Part shown: piece after piece, positions 6,168 to 13,823 of the stretch
Layout: every line of letters starts with the position of its first letter
Numbering within the stretch: position 1 is the first letter of the stretch
Assembly: GCA_016290715.1 (NCBI GenBank)
Contig: JAEEUY010000150.1
Span: 1-14,705, forward strand
From: Bacteroidales bacterium
Lineage (GTDB): Bacteria; Bacteroidota; Bacteroidia; Bacteroidales; WCHB1-69
Reading direction: 5' to 3'
DNA length: 14,705 nucleotides
Notes under the pieces: model-generated
Database searches by the model: none
Told to the model about the DNA's origin: nothing
Seen by the model: only the letters and a program-made list of their open reading frames with translations
Program-made: the position numbers and the translations under genes

Positions 6168-6200
6168 TGAGGTTACTAAGATAACGTGCATTCTGCACGC
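6168..6200. repeat. Hairpin plus TTAGTAACCTCA unit, right inverted copy
   Basis: TGAGGTTACTAA (6168-6179) is the exact reverse complement of 5906-5917. After 5 bases comes a CGTGCA-TTC-TGCACG hairpin (6185-6199), which differs by one base from the core of the hairpin at 6099. With the left unit it encloses the whole 5885-6200 cluster as an outer inverted pair. Confidence 0.6.
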
Positions 6201-6267
6201 AAAAGGACAAACATCGCGAATTTTAGAAATTTTAGCTTTATGAAGTTGTTTTTTTAGCACAGCCTTG

Positions 6268-6306
6268 ACTTTTTCTTTTGCTTCAAGGCACAGGAAAAGA
6301 AGCAAG
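6268..6306. repeat. Dispersed Bacteroidota-type repeat, copy 2
   Basis: A TTTTTCTTTTG block, a short centre, then CACAGGAAAAGAAGCAAG align with copy 1 at 1152-1190. TTGCTTC (6278-6284) and GAAGCAA (6299-6305) can pair. The stretch from 6307 to 6528 is AT-rich, with a weak inverted repeat (AATAGTGG at 6346-6353, CCACTATT at 6402-6409), and holds no gene I can support. Confidence 0.5.
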
Positions 6307-6528
6307 AATGAAAACGGCTGCTTCGAATGGATGTTTTTTTCTCGCAATAGTGGTACTTTGCAGCAAACGTCTTGGGCACTATTAGCTTACCATACAATTA
6401 TCCACTATTTTATGCTTTTGAGGGCTGTGAAATGAGAAAATGAACCCCTGTTTTATATATCTAATGCTTTAATATACAGATATATATGTAAAATTTTATC
6501 AAAAGTGAAAAAGTAAAAAATAAAATAT

Positions 6529-6536
6529 TATTTTTG
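6529..6536 (+). promoter_or_regulatory. -7 promoter element for the T9SS protein gene
   Basis: TATTTTTG matches TAnnTTTG. No TTG lies 19-21 bases upstream. It would give a leader of roughly 98 bases, long for this window. Confidence 0.45.
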
Positions 6537-6541
6537 CAAAT

Positions 6542-6597
6542 CTGCTCTTTGTACCATTTTGCAAAATAGAGTTATGTATATTGTTGCTAGAGAGCAG
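6542..6597 (+). other. Structured 5' leader of the T9SS protein gene
   Basis: CTGCTCT (6542-6548) pairs with AGAGCAG (6591-6597). Inside this pair is the perfect 12-base palindrome ATTTTGCAAAAT (6556-6567). The two could form a nested structure at the start of the transcript, or the palindrome could be a dimeric protein-binding site. An AAGGAG at 6600-6605 is about 35 bases from the ATG, too far to serve as its ribosome binding site. No known riboswitch is recognised. Confidence 0.35.
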
Positions 6598-6639
6598 TGA
6601 AAGGAGATAGGATATAAGTATTAACCAAAACTAGTAATT

Positions 6640-8535
6640 ATGAAAAAAATTCTATTCTTTTTAACTGTTTGTGCCATGGTCTTCAATTTGGGCTATGCAC
6701 AACGTGGTTTGCAGCCGTATCATCTTTCTGCACCTGCACCCCATTCAGATCGTAATTCAACTTGGTTGACATGGGCTGATGAAGCGCAACTTGAAAATGC
6801 CATTATTACAAGTGGAGATTATGGTGCGATAGATTTGGAGGTTGCACAGCGCTTTGCTGCGAGCGACCTGAGTAGTTATAATGGCTATAACTTAACGAAA
6901 GTGTCTTTCTATTTGGGAGATGAAATTGCTTACTATGATGATGAATATGGTAATCCTGATTATGCCTATTCTCAAGGTAGTTATACAGTGGTGGTTTATA
7001 AAGGAGGGTCGTATTCTTCCGGTACAGTAATGGATCCTGGCACATTGGTGGCTTCACAAACAGTTTCCAATGTTCAATACGAGTCTTGGAATACTGTAAC
7101 ATTGAACACACCTGTTGCCATTGACGCTTCTCAAGAACTATGGTTTGGTGTAATTATCAACAATGCGGTAGGTACATTGATGTCGTATGATTCATACACG
7201 GCAACTACTGGAAAGGGTGCGCTCATTTACGATTATGATGATTATACTTGGTATGATGCCAACTCATACGGTTTGCCTTTTACTGTTGGTAACTGGGGAA
7301 TCAAAGGCTATGCGGAAGATCCTTCCAATCCCGGCGGAGATATCGATTTCATAGTTGAGTTTATGGATGACCCATATAACCAAGAAATGGTTACGGAATG
7401 GACCGTTCCTTACGGTAGCGATTTCGTTCCTTATCCTGTGGTTTGGAATGATGACTTTGATCCAACCGTTGATTTTGAGGGGACTATATACTTTAATATG
7501 TATTTGGATGGTTCCTTGATAGGTACTGACTACTCACAATCTGAAAGCATTGCTTCGGGTTATGGCATTTACTGGAATAACTTTGTGGTATTGACAGCTT
7601 CAGAAATAGCTGCCTATAATTACTACGGAACCCACGAATTTTGTCTTGAAGCGTATGCGGATCCAGAATGGAATGAGGTTTATTCATACGACAATACCGG
7701 TTGTTTGACGGTAACTTTTGAAAATCAGAATTCGAGCTCTAATTCTTACACCATTAATGTCTTGAATGGCGACGGTTCCGTAACCCCGGGAGGGACGGTA
7801 ACCGTAAGCGAAGGCGGTTCGCAAACCTTTACAATCAATGTGCCCGCCTGCAATGTATTGCAGAATGTGTTGGTGGATGGTATCAGCGTGTTGAACGATG
7901 TGGTGAATAATACCTATACATTCACGAATGTTACCAGCAACCACTCTTTCCAAGCTATTTATGAACCTACCCGTTATACCATTAATGCGACTTGTGATGC
8001 GAATGGAACGGTTACGCCTCCCACTTCTTCTGTGGCTTGCGGCGATAATATCTTATTGACCATCACACCTAATAGTGGATACGAAATTGCAAGAGTAACC
8101 GATAATACTATTGATGTTACCGGCAGCGTTAGCAATGGCACCTACAGCATCACCAATATTACAGATAACCATAGCGTTTATGTGACCTTTACACCGACTC
8201 AAGGCGGTGGTGGAGAAGGCGGAGAAGGCGGCGGTCAAGGAGGTGAAGGTGGAGAAGGTGGCCAAGGCGGTGAAGGCGGCAACGTGGCAGTAACAGATTA
8301 TGCCCCTTCTTGCATCACTATTTTCCCGAATCCAGCCTCTTCCCAAATCAATCTTCAATCTGCTAACATCATTAATCTGGTTGAGATTTATGATTTGGCA
8401 GGAAAGAGAATTGTTAGCATGGAAGCCAATAGCACCCAAGTTGTTGTGAATGTTGAGAACTTAACTGCTGGCTTGTATTTTGTGAAGGCTACGGCGGAAG
8501 GAAAAACACTGACGACTAAGTTTGTGAAGAAATAA
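6640..8535 (+). CDS. Secreted multidomain protein with T9SS type A sorting domain
   Basis: 631 residues. The Sec signal peptide is MKKILFFLTVCAMVFNLGYA, cleaved near 20/21. Residues about 60-225 form a beta-rich module resembling adhesin or jelly-roll units of T9SS cargo; it includes LTKVSFYLGD (85-94), a PGTLVASQTVS segment and ELWFGVII (166-173). Residues about 235-360 look like an Ig-like domain with two Cys (335 and 355) that could pair. Two related ~72-residue repeats follow, each opening YTIN (370-373 and 446-449), with VTPGG/VTPP turns and closing NVTSNHSF/NITDNHSV; these resemble the bacterial repeat domain of cell-surface proteins. A Gly/Glu/Gln linker (522-547) leads to the C-terminal sorting domain (about 556-631), which has FPNPASSQINL, VEIYDLAGKRIV and AGLYFVKA, ending KFVKK. 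Such domains direct proteins through the type IX pore to the cell surface or medium. No catalytic motif is seen, so an adhesin or carbohydrate-binding role is inferred. Confidence 0.85.
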   Translation: MKKILFFLTVCAMVFNLGYAQRGLQPYHLSAPAPHSDRNSTWLTWADEAQLENAIITSGDYGAIDLEVAQRFAASDLSSYNGYNLTKVSFYLGDEIAYYDDEYGNPDYAYSQGSYTVVVYKGGSYSSGTVMDPGTLVASQTVSNVQYESWNTVTLNTPVAIDASQELWFGVIINNAVGTLMSYDSYTATTGKGALIYDYDDYTWYDANSYGLPFTVGNWGIKGYAEDPSNPGGDIDFIVEFMDDPYNQEMVTEWTVPYGSDFVPYPVVWNDDFDPTVDFEGTIYFNMYLDGSLIGTDYSQSESIASGYGIYWNNFVVLTASEIAAYNYYGTHEFCLEAYADPEWNEVYSYDNTGCLTVTFENQNSSSNSYTINVLNGDGSVTPGGTVTVSEGGSQTFTINVPACNVLQNVLVDGISVLNDVVNNTYTFTNVTSNHSFQAIYEPTRYTINATCDANGTVTPPTSSVACGDNILLTITPNSGYEIARVTDNTIDVTGSVSNGTYSITNITDNHSVYVTFTPTQGGGGEGGEGGGQGGEGGEGGQGGEGGNVAVTDYAPSCITIFPNPASSQINLQSANIINLVEIYDLAGKRIVSMEANSTQVVVNVENLTAGLYFVKATAEGKTLTTKFVKK

Positions 8536-8558
8536 TCTTCCCATTCTTTATACTAAAG

Positions 8559-8589
8559 CGGGATTCAATATGAGAATCCCGTTTTTTTT
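8559..8589 (+). terminator. Rho-independent terminator after the T9SS gene
   Basis: CGGGATTC (8559-8566) and GAATCCCG (8574-8581) form a perfect 8-bp stem with a 7-base loop. Eight T residues follow (8582-8589). The stem begins 23 bases after the stop codon. Confidence 0.9.
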
Positions 8590-8681
8590 GTGTTTTTATC
8601 AAACAAATTTGTCTTTTTTTTTGTCTTATAAAATCCAATAATGAAAGAAAAAAAGAGGTCGTATCATTCACAAATTTTTAC

Positions 8682-8689
8682 TATCTTTG
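8682..8689 (+). promoter_or_regulatory. -7 promoter element of the tig-clpP-clpX operon
   Basis: TATCTTTG followed by CACC is a perfect TAnnTTTG in the usual context of strong Bacteroidota promoters. The -33 position lacks TTG. The predicted start near 8695 gives a leader of about 30 bases before ATG 8725. Confidence 0.55.
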
Positions 8690-8724
8690 CACCCTCAAAA
8701 ATTTAACGTTAAATATATTGTATA

Positions 8725-10194
8725 ATGAACATTCAAATCGAAAAAAAATCAAAACAACTTCAAGAAATCAGAATTGATATTTGCAAAGCAGATTATGCGG
8801 AAAAAGTGGAAGCCGCTTTGAAAAAACAGCGTAGAACTGCACAAGTGCCGGGTTTCCGTCCGGGTAACGCCCCCATGGGAATGATCAAAAGAATGTACGA
8901 AAAATCATTCATCGCTGATGAAGTGAATAATATGCTTTATGAAGAATTGTACAAGTATTTGCGTGAGAAAAAAATAGACATCTTGGGCGAACCGCTTCCC
9001 GTGGATGAAAAAACATCCGTTGATTTTGAAAATCCAAACGACTTCGTTTTTACTTTTGAAATTGCCCTCGAACCGCAATTCACCGTTGATTACACTTCGT
9101 TCCCGTCGTTTACCCAATATAAAATTGTCGCTTCCGACGAAGAAATTGAAAACGCCATTATGGATTTGAGAAAACGCCATGGTGAATACTCCTCTCCTGA
9201 TGTGATTTCCGCCGATGATTTTGTAACAGTTGAGTATGGGGAAAACATGAATGGCAATTTCTATACCAATGATTTGAGTGATAAAGCTAAAAAAATATTC
9301 ATTGGCAAACAGTTGAAAGAGGTTGTAACAGTGGATGTGAACACGATGTTTGATAACGAAACGAAGTTGGCGGCTTTCTTAAAAACAGAACCTACCATTC
9401 TCGACAAAAACGAAGATAGAAAATGGGCATTGACGGTTAAGTATATCGGTCATCTTACCCCTGCAGAAATCAACGAAGACTTATTCAAAAAGGCTTATCC
9501 TGATGGAAGTGTCAAAAATGAGAAGGATTTGCGCAAAGCAGTGTCCGCCAAAATAGAAAAAGACTGGGAAACGCACAGCAAACGCAAATTTTCCAATGAT
9601 GCCATCGGTATGCTCCTTGATCATGTGAAAGTTGATTTCCCTGTGGATTTCATGAAAAAATTCATCCTTCTTTCCCAAAAAGATTTGACAGCTGAACAGT
9701 TGGAAGAAAAATATCCGGAATATGAGAAATCCTTCAAATGGCAGCTGATTGAAAATAAACTGACCAAAGAAAATGAAATCAAGGTTACGGAAGAGGATGT
9801 TAAGAAGTATATCCGTCAGTATTTCGTGGAAAGCTATTTCGCTTCTTTCAACCAAGAGGATATCGCCGAAAGATTGGATGCATTGGTGAATGACACGATG
9901 AAAAACAAGGAAGCCGTAAAGAATATTTACGATAATCTTTTTGATGAAAGAATTACCGATGTCCTGATGAAGAATATGCAGACGACAGTTAAGAAAGTTA
10001 CATTTAAGGAGTTTGCAGACGAACTTTATGGCACAAAGGAGGAAGAGAAAACGACGAAAAAACCTCGTGCCAAGAAAACGGCAGCCAAACCGGCTAAAAG
10101 CGAAGAAACGCCTGTAAAACAGGAGGAGGAAAAAGAGGTCAAACCTAAAAAGAAGGCTCCAGCCAAAAAAACAGCAACCAAAAAAGCAGAATAA
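8725..10194 (+). CDS. tig: Trigger factor, ribosome-associated chaperone, with Lys/Ala-rich C-terminal tail
   Basis: 489 residues. Trigger factor binds ribosomal protein uL23 at the exit tunnel and shields nascent chains. The ribosome-binding loop is seen as VPGFRPGNAPMGMI (41-54), matching the GFRxGxxP signature of the N-terminal domain (about 1-130). Residues about 160-245 correspond to the FKBP-like peptidyl-prolyl isomerase region. It is divergent, as in other Bacteroidota, so isomerase activity is doubtful. Residues about 245-435 are the helical C-terminal chaperone domain. An unusual tail follows (438-489) with PRAKKTAAKPAKSEE and KPKKKAPAKKTATKKAE; it is rich in Lys, Ala, Pro and Glu and surely disordered. 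The stop codon overlaps the clpP start (TAATG), which indicates translational coupling. A -7 element lies 36 bases upstream. The position ahead of clpP and clpX is the conserved arrangement in many bacteria. Confidence 0.95.
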   Translation: MNIQIEKKSKQLQEIRIDICKADYAEKVEAALKKQRRTAQVPGFRPGNAPMGMIKRMYEKSFIADEVNNMLYEELYKYLREKKIDILGEPLPVDEKTSVDFENPNDFVFTFEIALEPQFTVDYTSFPSFTQYKIVASDEEIENAIMDLRKRHGEYSSPDVISADDFVTVEYGENMNGNFYTNDLSDKAKKIFIGKQLKEVVTVDVNTMFDNETKLAAFLKTEPTILDKNEDRKWALTVKYIGHLTPAEINEDLFKKAYPDGSVKNEKDLRKAVSAKIEKDWETHSKRKFSNDAIGMLLDHVKVDFPVDFMKKFILLSQKDLTAEQLEEKYPEYEKSFKWQLIENKLTKENEIKVTEEDVKKYIRQYFVESYFASFNQEDIAERLDALVNDTMKNKEAVKNIYDNLFDERITDVLMKNMQTTVKKVTFKEFADELYGTKEEEKTTKKPRAKKTAAKPAKSEETPVKQEEEKEVKPKKKAPAKKTATKKAE

Positions 10195-10862
10195 TGAGAA
10201 ACGATTTTAGAGATTATGCCGTAAAACATCACGGTATAGGCAGTTTGCATTTGGATCGTTATACCTCTGTGGTAAACGATTACCTTACGCCATACATCAT
10301 TGAAGAGCGTCCCATGAATATCACTCAGCTGGATGTGTTCTCCCGCCTAATGAAAGATCGTATCATTTTTTTGGGGGTTCCTATTGATGATGATGTGGCC
10401 AATATCATCCAAGCCCAACTCCTTTTCTTGGAATCCCAAGACTCCGAGCGCGATATCCAGATTTATTTGAATACGCCTGGCGGTTATGTTCATGCGGGTT
10501 TGGGTATATATGACACGATGCAATATATCGGTCCTGATGTTTCCACGATATGCACCGGCATGGCCGCCTCAATGGGGGCAGTGCTGTTGTGTGCGGGGAC
10601 TGCAGGCAAACGTTTCGCACTTCCTCATTCCCGCGTGATGATTCACCAACCCCTCGGCGGGGCGCAAGGGCAGGCTTCGGATATTGAAATTGAAGCAAAA
10701 GAAATTCAAAAGTTGAAAAAAGAACTATACGAAATTATTGCCCACCATTCAGGAAAAGATTACGATCAGGTATGGAAAGATTGCGACCGCAACTATTGGA
10801 TGATTGCCGCGGAAGCAAAAGAATATGGGATGATTGATGAGGTTTTGATTAGAAATAAATAA
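10194..10862 (+). CDS. clpP: ATP-dependent Clp protease proteolytic subunit with Asn in place of the catalytic Asp
   Basis: 222 residues. ClpP assembles as a double heptameric barrel that degrades proteins fed in by ClpX. Ser126 in GMAASMGA and His151 in MIHQPLGG are spaced 25 residues apart, as in Escherichia coli ClpP. The third triad position, 49 residues further on, is residue 200 in KDCDRNYWM. It is encoded by AAC (Asn), where E. coli and the Bacteroides sequences I recall have Asp (DRDYWM). The oligomerisation, substrate-groove and handle regions look intact: NTPGGYVHAGLGIYDTM (93-109) and QGQASDIEIEAKEI (158-171). The protein is therefore probably folded, but may have lowered or differently controlled peptidase activity; Listeria monocytogenes ClpP1 also has Asn here. 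The start overlaps the tig stop by one base, and clpX begins 20 bases after the stop. Confidence 0.95.
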   Translation: MRNDFRDYAVKHHGIGSLHLDRYTSVVNDYLTPYIIEERPMNITQLDVFSRLMKDRIIFLGVPIDDDVANIIQAQLLFLESQDSERDIQIYLNTPGGYVHAGLGIYDTMQYIGPDVSTICTGMAASMGAVLLCAGTAGKRFALPHSRVMIHQPLGGAQGQASDIEIEAKEIQKLKKELYEIIAHHSGKDYDQVWKDCDRNYWMIAAEAKEYGMIDEVLIRNK

Positions 10863-10882
10863 ATTTTAAGCAATTATTGTTT

Positions 10883-12118
10883 ATGGCAAAACGCTCTAAG
10901 GAAGATAATTTTTGTCATTTTTGCGGTCGTCCGGAGACGGCCGCAAATCCTCTTATATATGGACTAAGCGGTGCTATATGTGAAAGTTGCGTGCGTGCTG
11001 CCGCCGACATGATTCGCGAAAATGCCCGTGCCAACGCGGCCGAAACCAAAAGGAGTTTTACCCCTAAGCTTCTCAAACCTTCTCAAATAAAAGCGAATCT
11101 CGATCAATATGTGATTGGTCAGGATGAGGCTAAAAAAGTGATTTCCGTTGCCGTTTACAACCATTATAAACGCTTGATTCATTCCGCAGAAGAGAATGAT
11201 GATGTGGAGATAGAGAAATCCAATATCTTGATGATTGGGGAAACAGGAACAGGTAAAACGTTGATTGCCAAGACGATTGCTAAAATGCTGGAAGTGCCGT
11301 TCTGTATTGCCGATGCAACCGTATTTACCGAAGCAGGCTATGTGGGCGAAGATGTGGAGAGCATTCTGACACGCTTGCTGCAAGCCGCCAATTACGATGT
11401 GGCCAAAGCGGAATGCGGCATCGTTTTTATTGACGAAATTGATAAAATAGCTCGTAAAGGAGCTGACAATCCGTCAATTACTCGCGATGTTTCGGGCGAA
11501 GGCGTACAGCAATCCCTGCTGAAACTGCTGGAAGGTGCGAAGGTGAATGTCCCGCCAGAAGGGGGAAGAAAGCACCCTGAACAAAAATTTATTGAAGTGA
11601 ATACCCAAAATATTCTCTTCATCGGATCGGGAGCATTCAACAGCATTGATAAGATTATTTCAGAAAGAGTGAATACCAACGTGATTGGCTATAATAGCAA
11701 AAATCGTTCCGTGGACAAAAACAATATGCTGCAATACGTTTCCGCTCAAGATGTTAAAACTTTTGGATTGATACCGGAGCTTTGTGGCCGTTTCCCTGTT
11801 ATCACTCATTTGAATAATCTTGACGCAACCGCCTTGCACAAAATTCTGGTAGAGCCTAAAAATGCTCTTATTAAACAATATATCAAGTTGTTTGAGATGG
11901 ATCATATTCAACTCGACTTTTCAGAAGAGGCTATTGATTACATTGTTGAAAAGGCTGTTGAACTGAAATTGGGTGCGCGGGGATTGCGCTCCATCGTGGA
12001 GAAAATCATGAATAATGCGATGTATGAATTCCCTGATTCTAAAAAAAATGCTATTACAGTTACTTTAGATTATGCAAAAGAACAATTTGAACACTCTATT
12101 TATCGTTTCTTAAAATAG
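10883..12118 (+). CDS. clpX: ClpX, AAA+ unfoldase subunit of the ClpXP protease
   Basis: 411 residues from ATG 10883; an in-frame TTG at 10877 could add two residues but is less likely. The N-terminal zinc-binding domain has Cys11, Cys14, Cys33 and Cys36. The AAA+ core shows Walker A GETGTGKT (119-126), the substrate-gripping pore loop GYVG (152-155), Walker B IVFIDE (180-185), RDVSGEGVQQSLLKLLEG (201-218), the RKH loop (229-231), the arginine-finger region GLIPELCGRFP (295-305) and sensor 2 GARGLR (364-369). The ClpP-docking loop, IGF in E. coli, is probably IGY (268-270). All catalytic features are intact, so unfoldase activity is expected even if the partner ClpP is weakened. It recognises tagged or specific substrates, including ssrA-tagged stalled proteins. 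It is co-directional with clpP (20-base gap) and the next gene (19-base gap). Confidence 0.96.
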   Translation: MAKRSKEDNFCHFCGRPETAANPLIYGLSGAICESCVRAAADMIRENARANAAETKRSFTPKLLKPSQIKANLDQYVIGQDEAKKVISVAVYNHYKRLIHSAEENDDVEIEKSNILMIGETGTGKTLIAKTIAKMLEVPFCIADATVFTEAGYVGEDVESILTRLLQAANYDVAKAECGIVFIDEIDKIARKGADNPSITRDVSGEGVQQSLLKLLEGAKVNVPPEGGRKHPEQKFIEVNTQNILFIGSGAFNSIDKIISERVNTNVIGYNSKNRSVDKNNMLQYVSAQDVKTFGLIPELCGRFPVITHLNNLDATALHKILVEPKNALIKQYIKLFEMDHIQLDFSEEAIDYIVEKAVELKLGARGLRSIVEKIMNNAMYEFPDSKKNAITVTLDYAKEQFEHSIYRFLK

Positions 12119-12137
12119 CAAATTATCATTTTTTCTT

Positions 12138-13817
12138 ATGAATAAAAAATATATTTTATTTTTAATTTCCTTATTGATAGTAAGTTATTCCTCTTTTGCT
12201 CAAAATGTAACAATCAAAGGCGAATTACAGAATAATAAGTTTAGTGAAGTTTACCTGATGTCGGCCTATAAAAATACAGGCACACCTCTTGCCCATGCGG
12301 ATATTGATGCCAAAGGGAACTTCTCGTTGTCGCTACCGATTGACAGCACGGATATGTATATGCTGAAATTTAGTGAAAAACAATCTTTTCTGTTGTGTCT
12401 GTCGCCAAAAGAAAAAATATCCTTAACATTAGATGCCAATAATTTACAGAGAGTTGTGAGCGTTTCAGGCTCTGAATCCATCGCTTTCACCAAAGAGTTG
12501 ACAGATTTGTTGGCACGCCGTACTGCCTGCTTGGATAGCATTAACCGCGAATTGCAAAATAATAAGGCCCAACAATATCTGGTTGATTATGCCACAGGGT
12601 TCAAAGCATTTCACCAGTCATTTGTGGATGTCCAACCCGATATTGTCTCCGCGTTGCAAAAATGCGATTCCATGAACAACCTCTTGGATGTTTGTGCTAA
12701 AAAGGGAAAGGTGGAAAAAAAATATCTTGACTATTTTCTGAATGCTGCCGTCGCCAATCTGAAGTTATTGAAGAATTATTATGCCTCTTATGTGAATTAT
12801 TGGAACGCACTGGATACCAGACCGTATGAAAAAAGGATGGAGGATGCACAATATAAGAGCTTTGACGACAATGTGTCCTCTTATCTGAAACAATTGAACG
12901 ATTTTCACAAAATCGTTTCCTTCAATTTGAGCGATTATGCGAAAGAGGCGGAAGTGTTGATAGCGCAATATGAAGAGGCTCTTTATGATGGGAAGTTGGA
13001 AAATGCCAAATTGAAATCAACTTATGCCGACTCATTCGCCAAGTTGATTAATAAAAATAAGTCGGCAAGTAAAAATGCAGAAGAGATTCATTCGCAGTCT
13101 GATTTGATAACCCGTTTGGGCAACTCCATTGTAGTGGAAGCGCAAGCCAAAGTACAAGGTATTGTGGCGCAGTATCAGAATGAGTTTAACACCAAAGATG
13201 CCCTCATCTTGAATCGTTTGTCGCAGCTGATGCTGGATCACAAGACCGATTTGGCGACTTTGATGTTCCTTGATAATTTTTCTACAGACAAGAAGGTGGT
13301 AGGAGAGGTGCTGACGGCTTTGCATCAGAAATATCCAACTCATCCGTTGGTGGTGGAAAATTACAATAAAATCAATAGTCCTCAATTCAGGACTTCTGCA
13401 GGTCAGATAGCTCCGGAGCTGGAATTTGCCAATCCTGAGGGTAAAATCCTAAAACTTTCGGACTTGCGCGGCAAAGTTGTGCTGATCGATTTCTGGGCAT
13501 CATGGTGCGGTCCCTGCCGTCGTGAAAACCCCAACGTGGTTAATTTGTATGCGAAATACAACAGCAAAGGTTTTGAGGTGTTTAGTGTTTCCTTGGACAA
13601 TAATAAGGCAAAATGGGTGGAGGCTATTCAAAAAGATAACCTTTCATGGCCTAACCATGTGAGCGATTTGAAAGGATGGTCAAGTGCCGCTGCCAAATTG
13701 TATGGTGTTAATTCGATACCTTGCACCTTCCTTATTGATAAGGATGGCCGCATTATTGCGAAGGGATTGCGCGGGGATGAATTGGGTCAAAAATTAAAAC
13801 AAATATTCGGAGAATAG
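12138..13817 (+). CDS. DUF4369 / TlpA-like thioredoxin-fold thiol-disulfide protein
   Basis: 559 residues. The signal peptide is MNKKYILFLISLLIVSYSSFA, cleaved before Gln22. Residues about 24-115 are a DUF4369-like beta domain, a module common at the N-terminus of Bacteroidota TlpA/ResA-like proteins. A long helical middle (about 120-415) is rich in Lys, Asn, Tyr and Asp. The C-terminal thioredoxin-like domain (about 422-559) begins with APELEFANPEGKILKLSDLRGK, has the redox site WASWCGPCRREN (453-464; Cys457 and Cys460), and ends with the cis-proline loop SIPCTFLID (526-534). Members act in the periplasm, usually keeping thiols reduced or serving cytochrome c maturation; the partner here is unknown. 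Cys529 right after the cis-Pro is notable, as Thr, Ala or Asn is more usual there. The gene starts 19 bases after clpX with no terminator or clear promoter, and ends 6 bases before the next gene, so it appears part of the tig operon. Confidence 0.85.
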   Translation: MNKKYILFLISLLIVSYSSFAQNVTIKGELQNNKFSEVYLMSAYKNTGTPLAHADIDAKGNFSLSLPIDSTDMYMLKFSEKQSFLLCLSPKEKISLTLDANNLQRVVSVSGSESIAFTKELTDLLARRTACLDSINRELQNNKAQQYLVDYATGFKAFHQSFVDVQPDIVSALQKCDSMNNLLDVCAKKGKVEKKYLDYFLNAAVANLKLLKNYYASYVNYWNALDTRPYEKRMEDAQYKSFDDNVSSYLKQLNDFHKIVSFNLSDYAKEAEVLIAQYEEALYDGKLENAKLKSTYADSFAKLINKNKSASKNAEEIHSQSDLITRLGNSIVVEAQAKVQGIVAQYQNEFNTKDALILNRLSQLMLDHKTDLATLMFLDNFSTDKKVVGEVLTALHQKYPTHPLVVENYNKINSPQFRTSAGQIAPELEFANPEGKILKLSDLRGKVVLIDFWASWCGPCRRENPNVVNLYAKYNSKGFEVFSVSLDNNKAKWVEAIQKDNLSWPNHVSDLKGWSSAAAKLYGVNSIPCTFLIDKDGRIIAKGLRGDELGQKLKQIFGE

Positions 13818-13823
13818 TATTTT

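Noticed and set aside
5970..6170. 66-codon open frame in the palindrome cluster
   Set aside because: It runs through both inverted hairpins, has a Ser/Arg-rich composition with no family resemblance, and lacks a leader; it is best explained by the repeats.
6308..6385. 25-residue hydrophobic peptide frame (MKTAASNGCFFLAIVVLC...), possible small toxin-like peptide
   Set aside because: It begins at the edge of the dispersed repeat, has no promoter or ribosome binding site, and is short enough to occur by chance.
8203..8280. Short GGCGGTGAA-type tandem units as a CRISPR or VNTR array
   Set aside because: The units are imperfect, have no spacers and lie in frame inside a coding linker; they are reported only as a linker that might vary.
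8053..8439. 128-codon minus-strand frame opposite the T9SS protein
   Set aside because: It mirrors the Gly-rich linker and sorting-domain region and is explained by the plus-strand gene.
10877..10882. TTG start two codons upstream of the clpX ATG
   Set aside because: The ATG at 10883 gives the usual MAKxS-type ClpX start ahead of the zinc finger; TTG starts are rare in this phylum.
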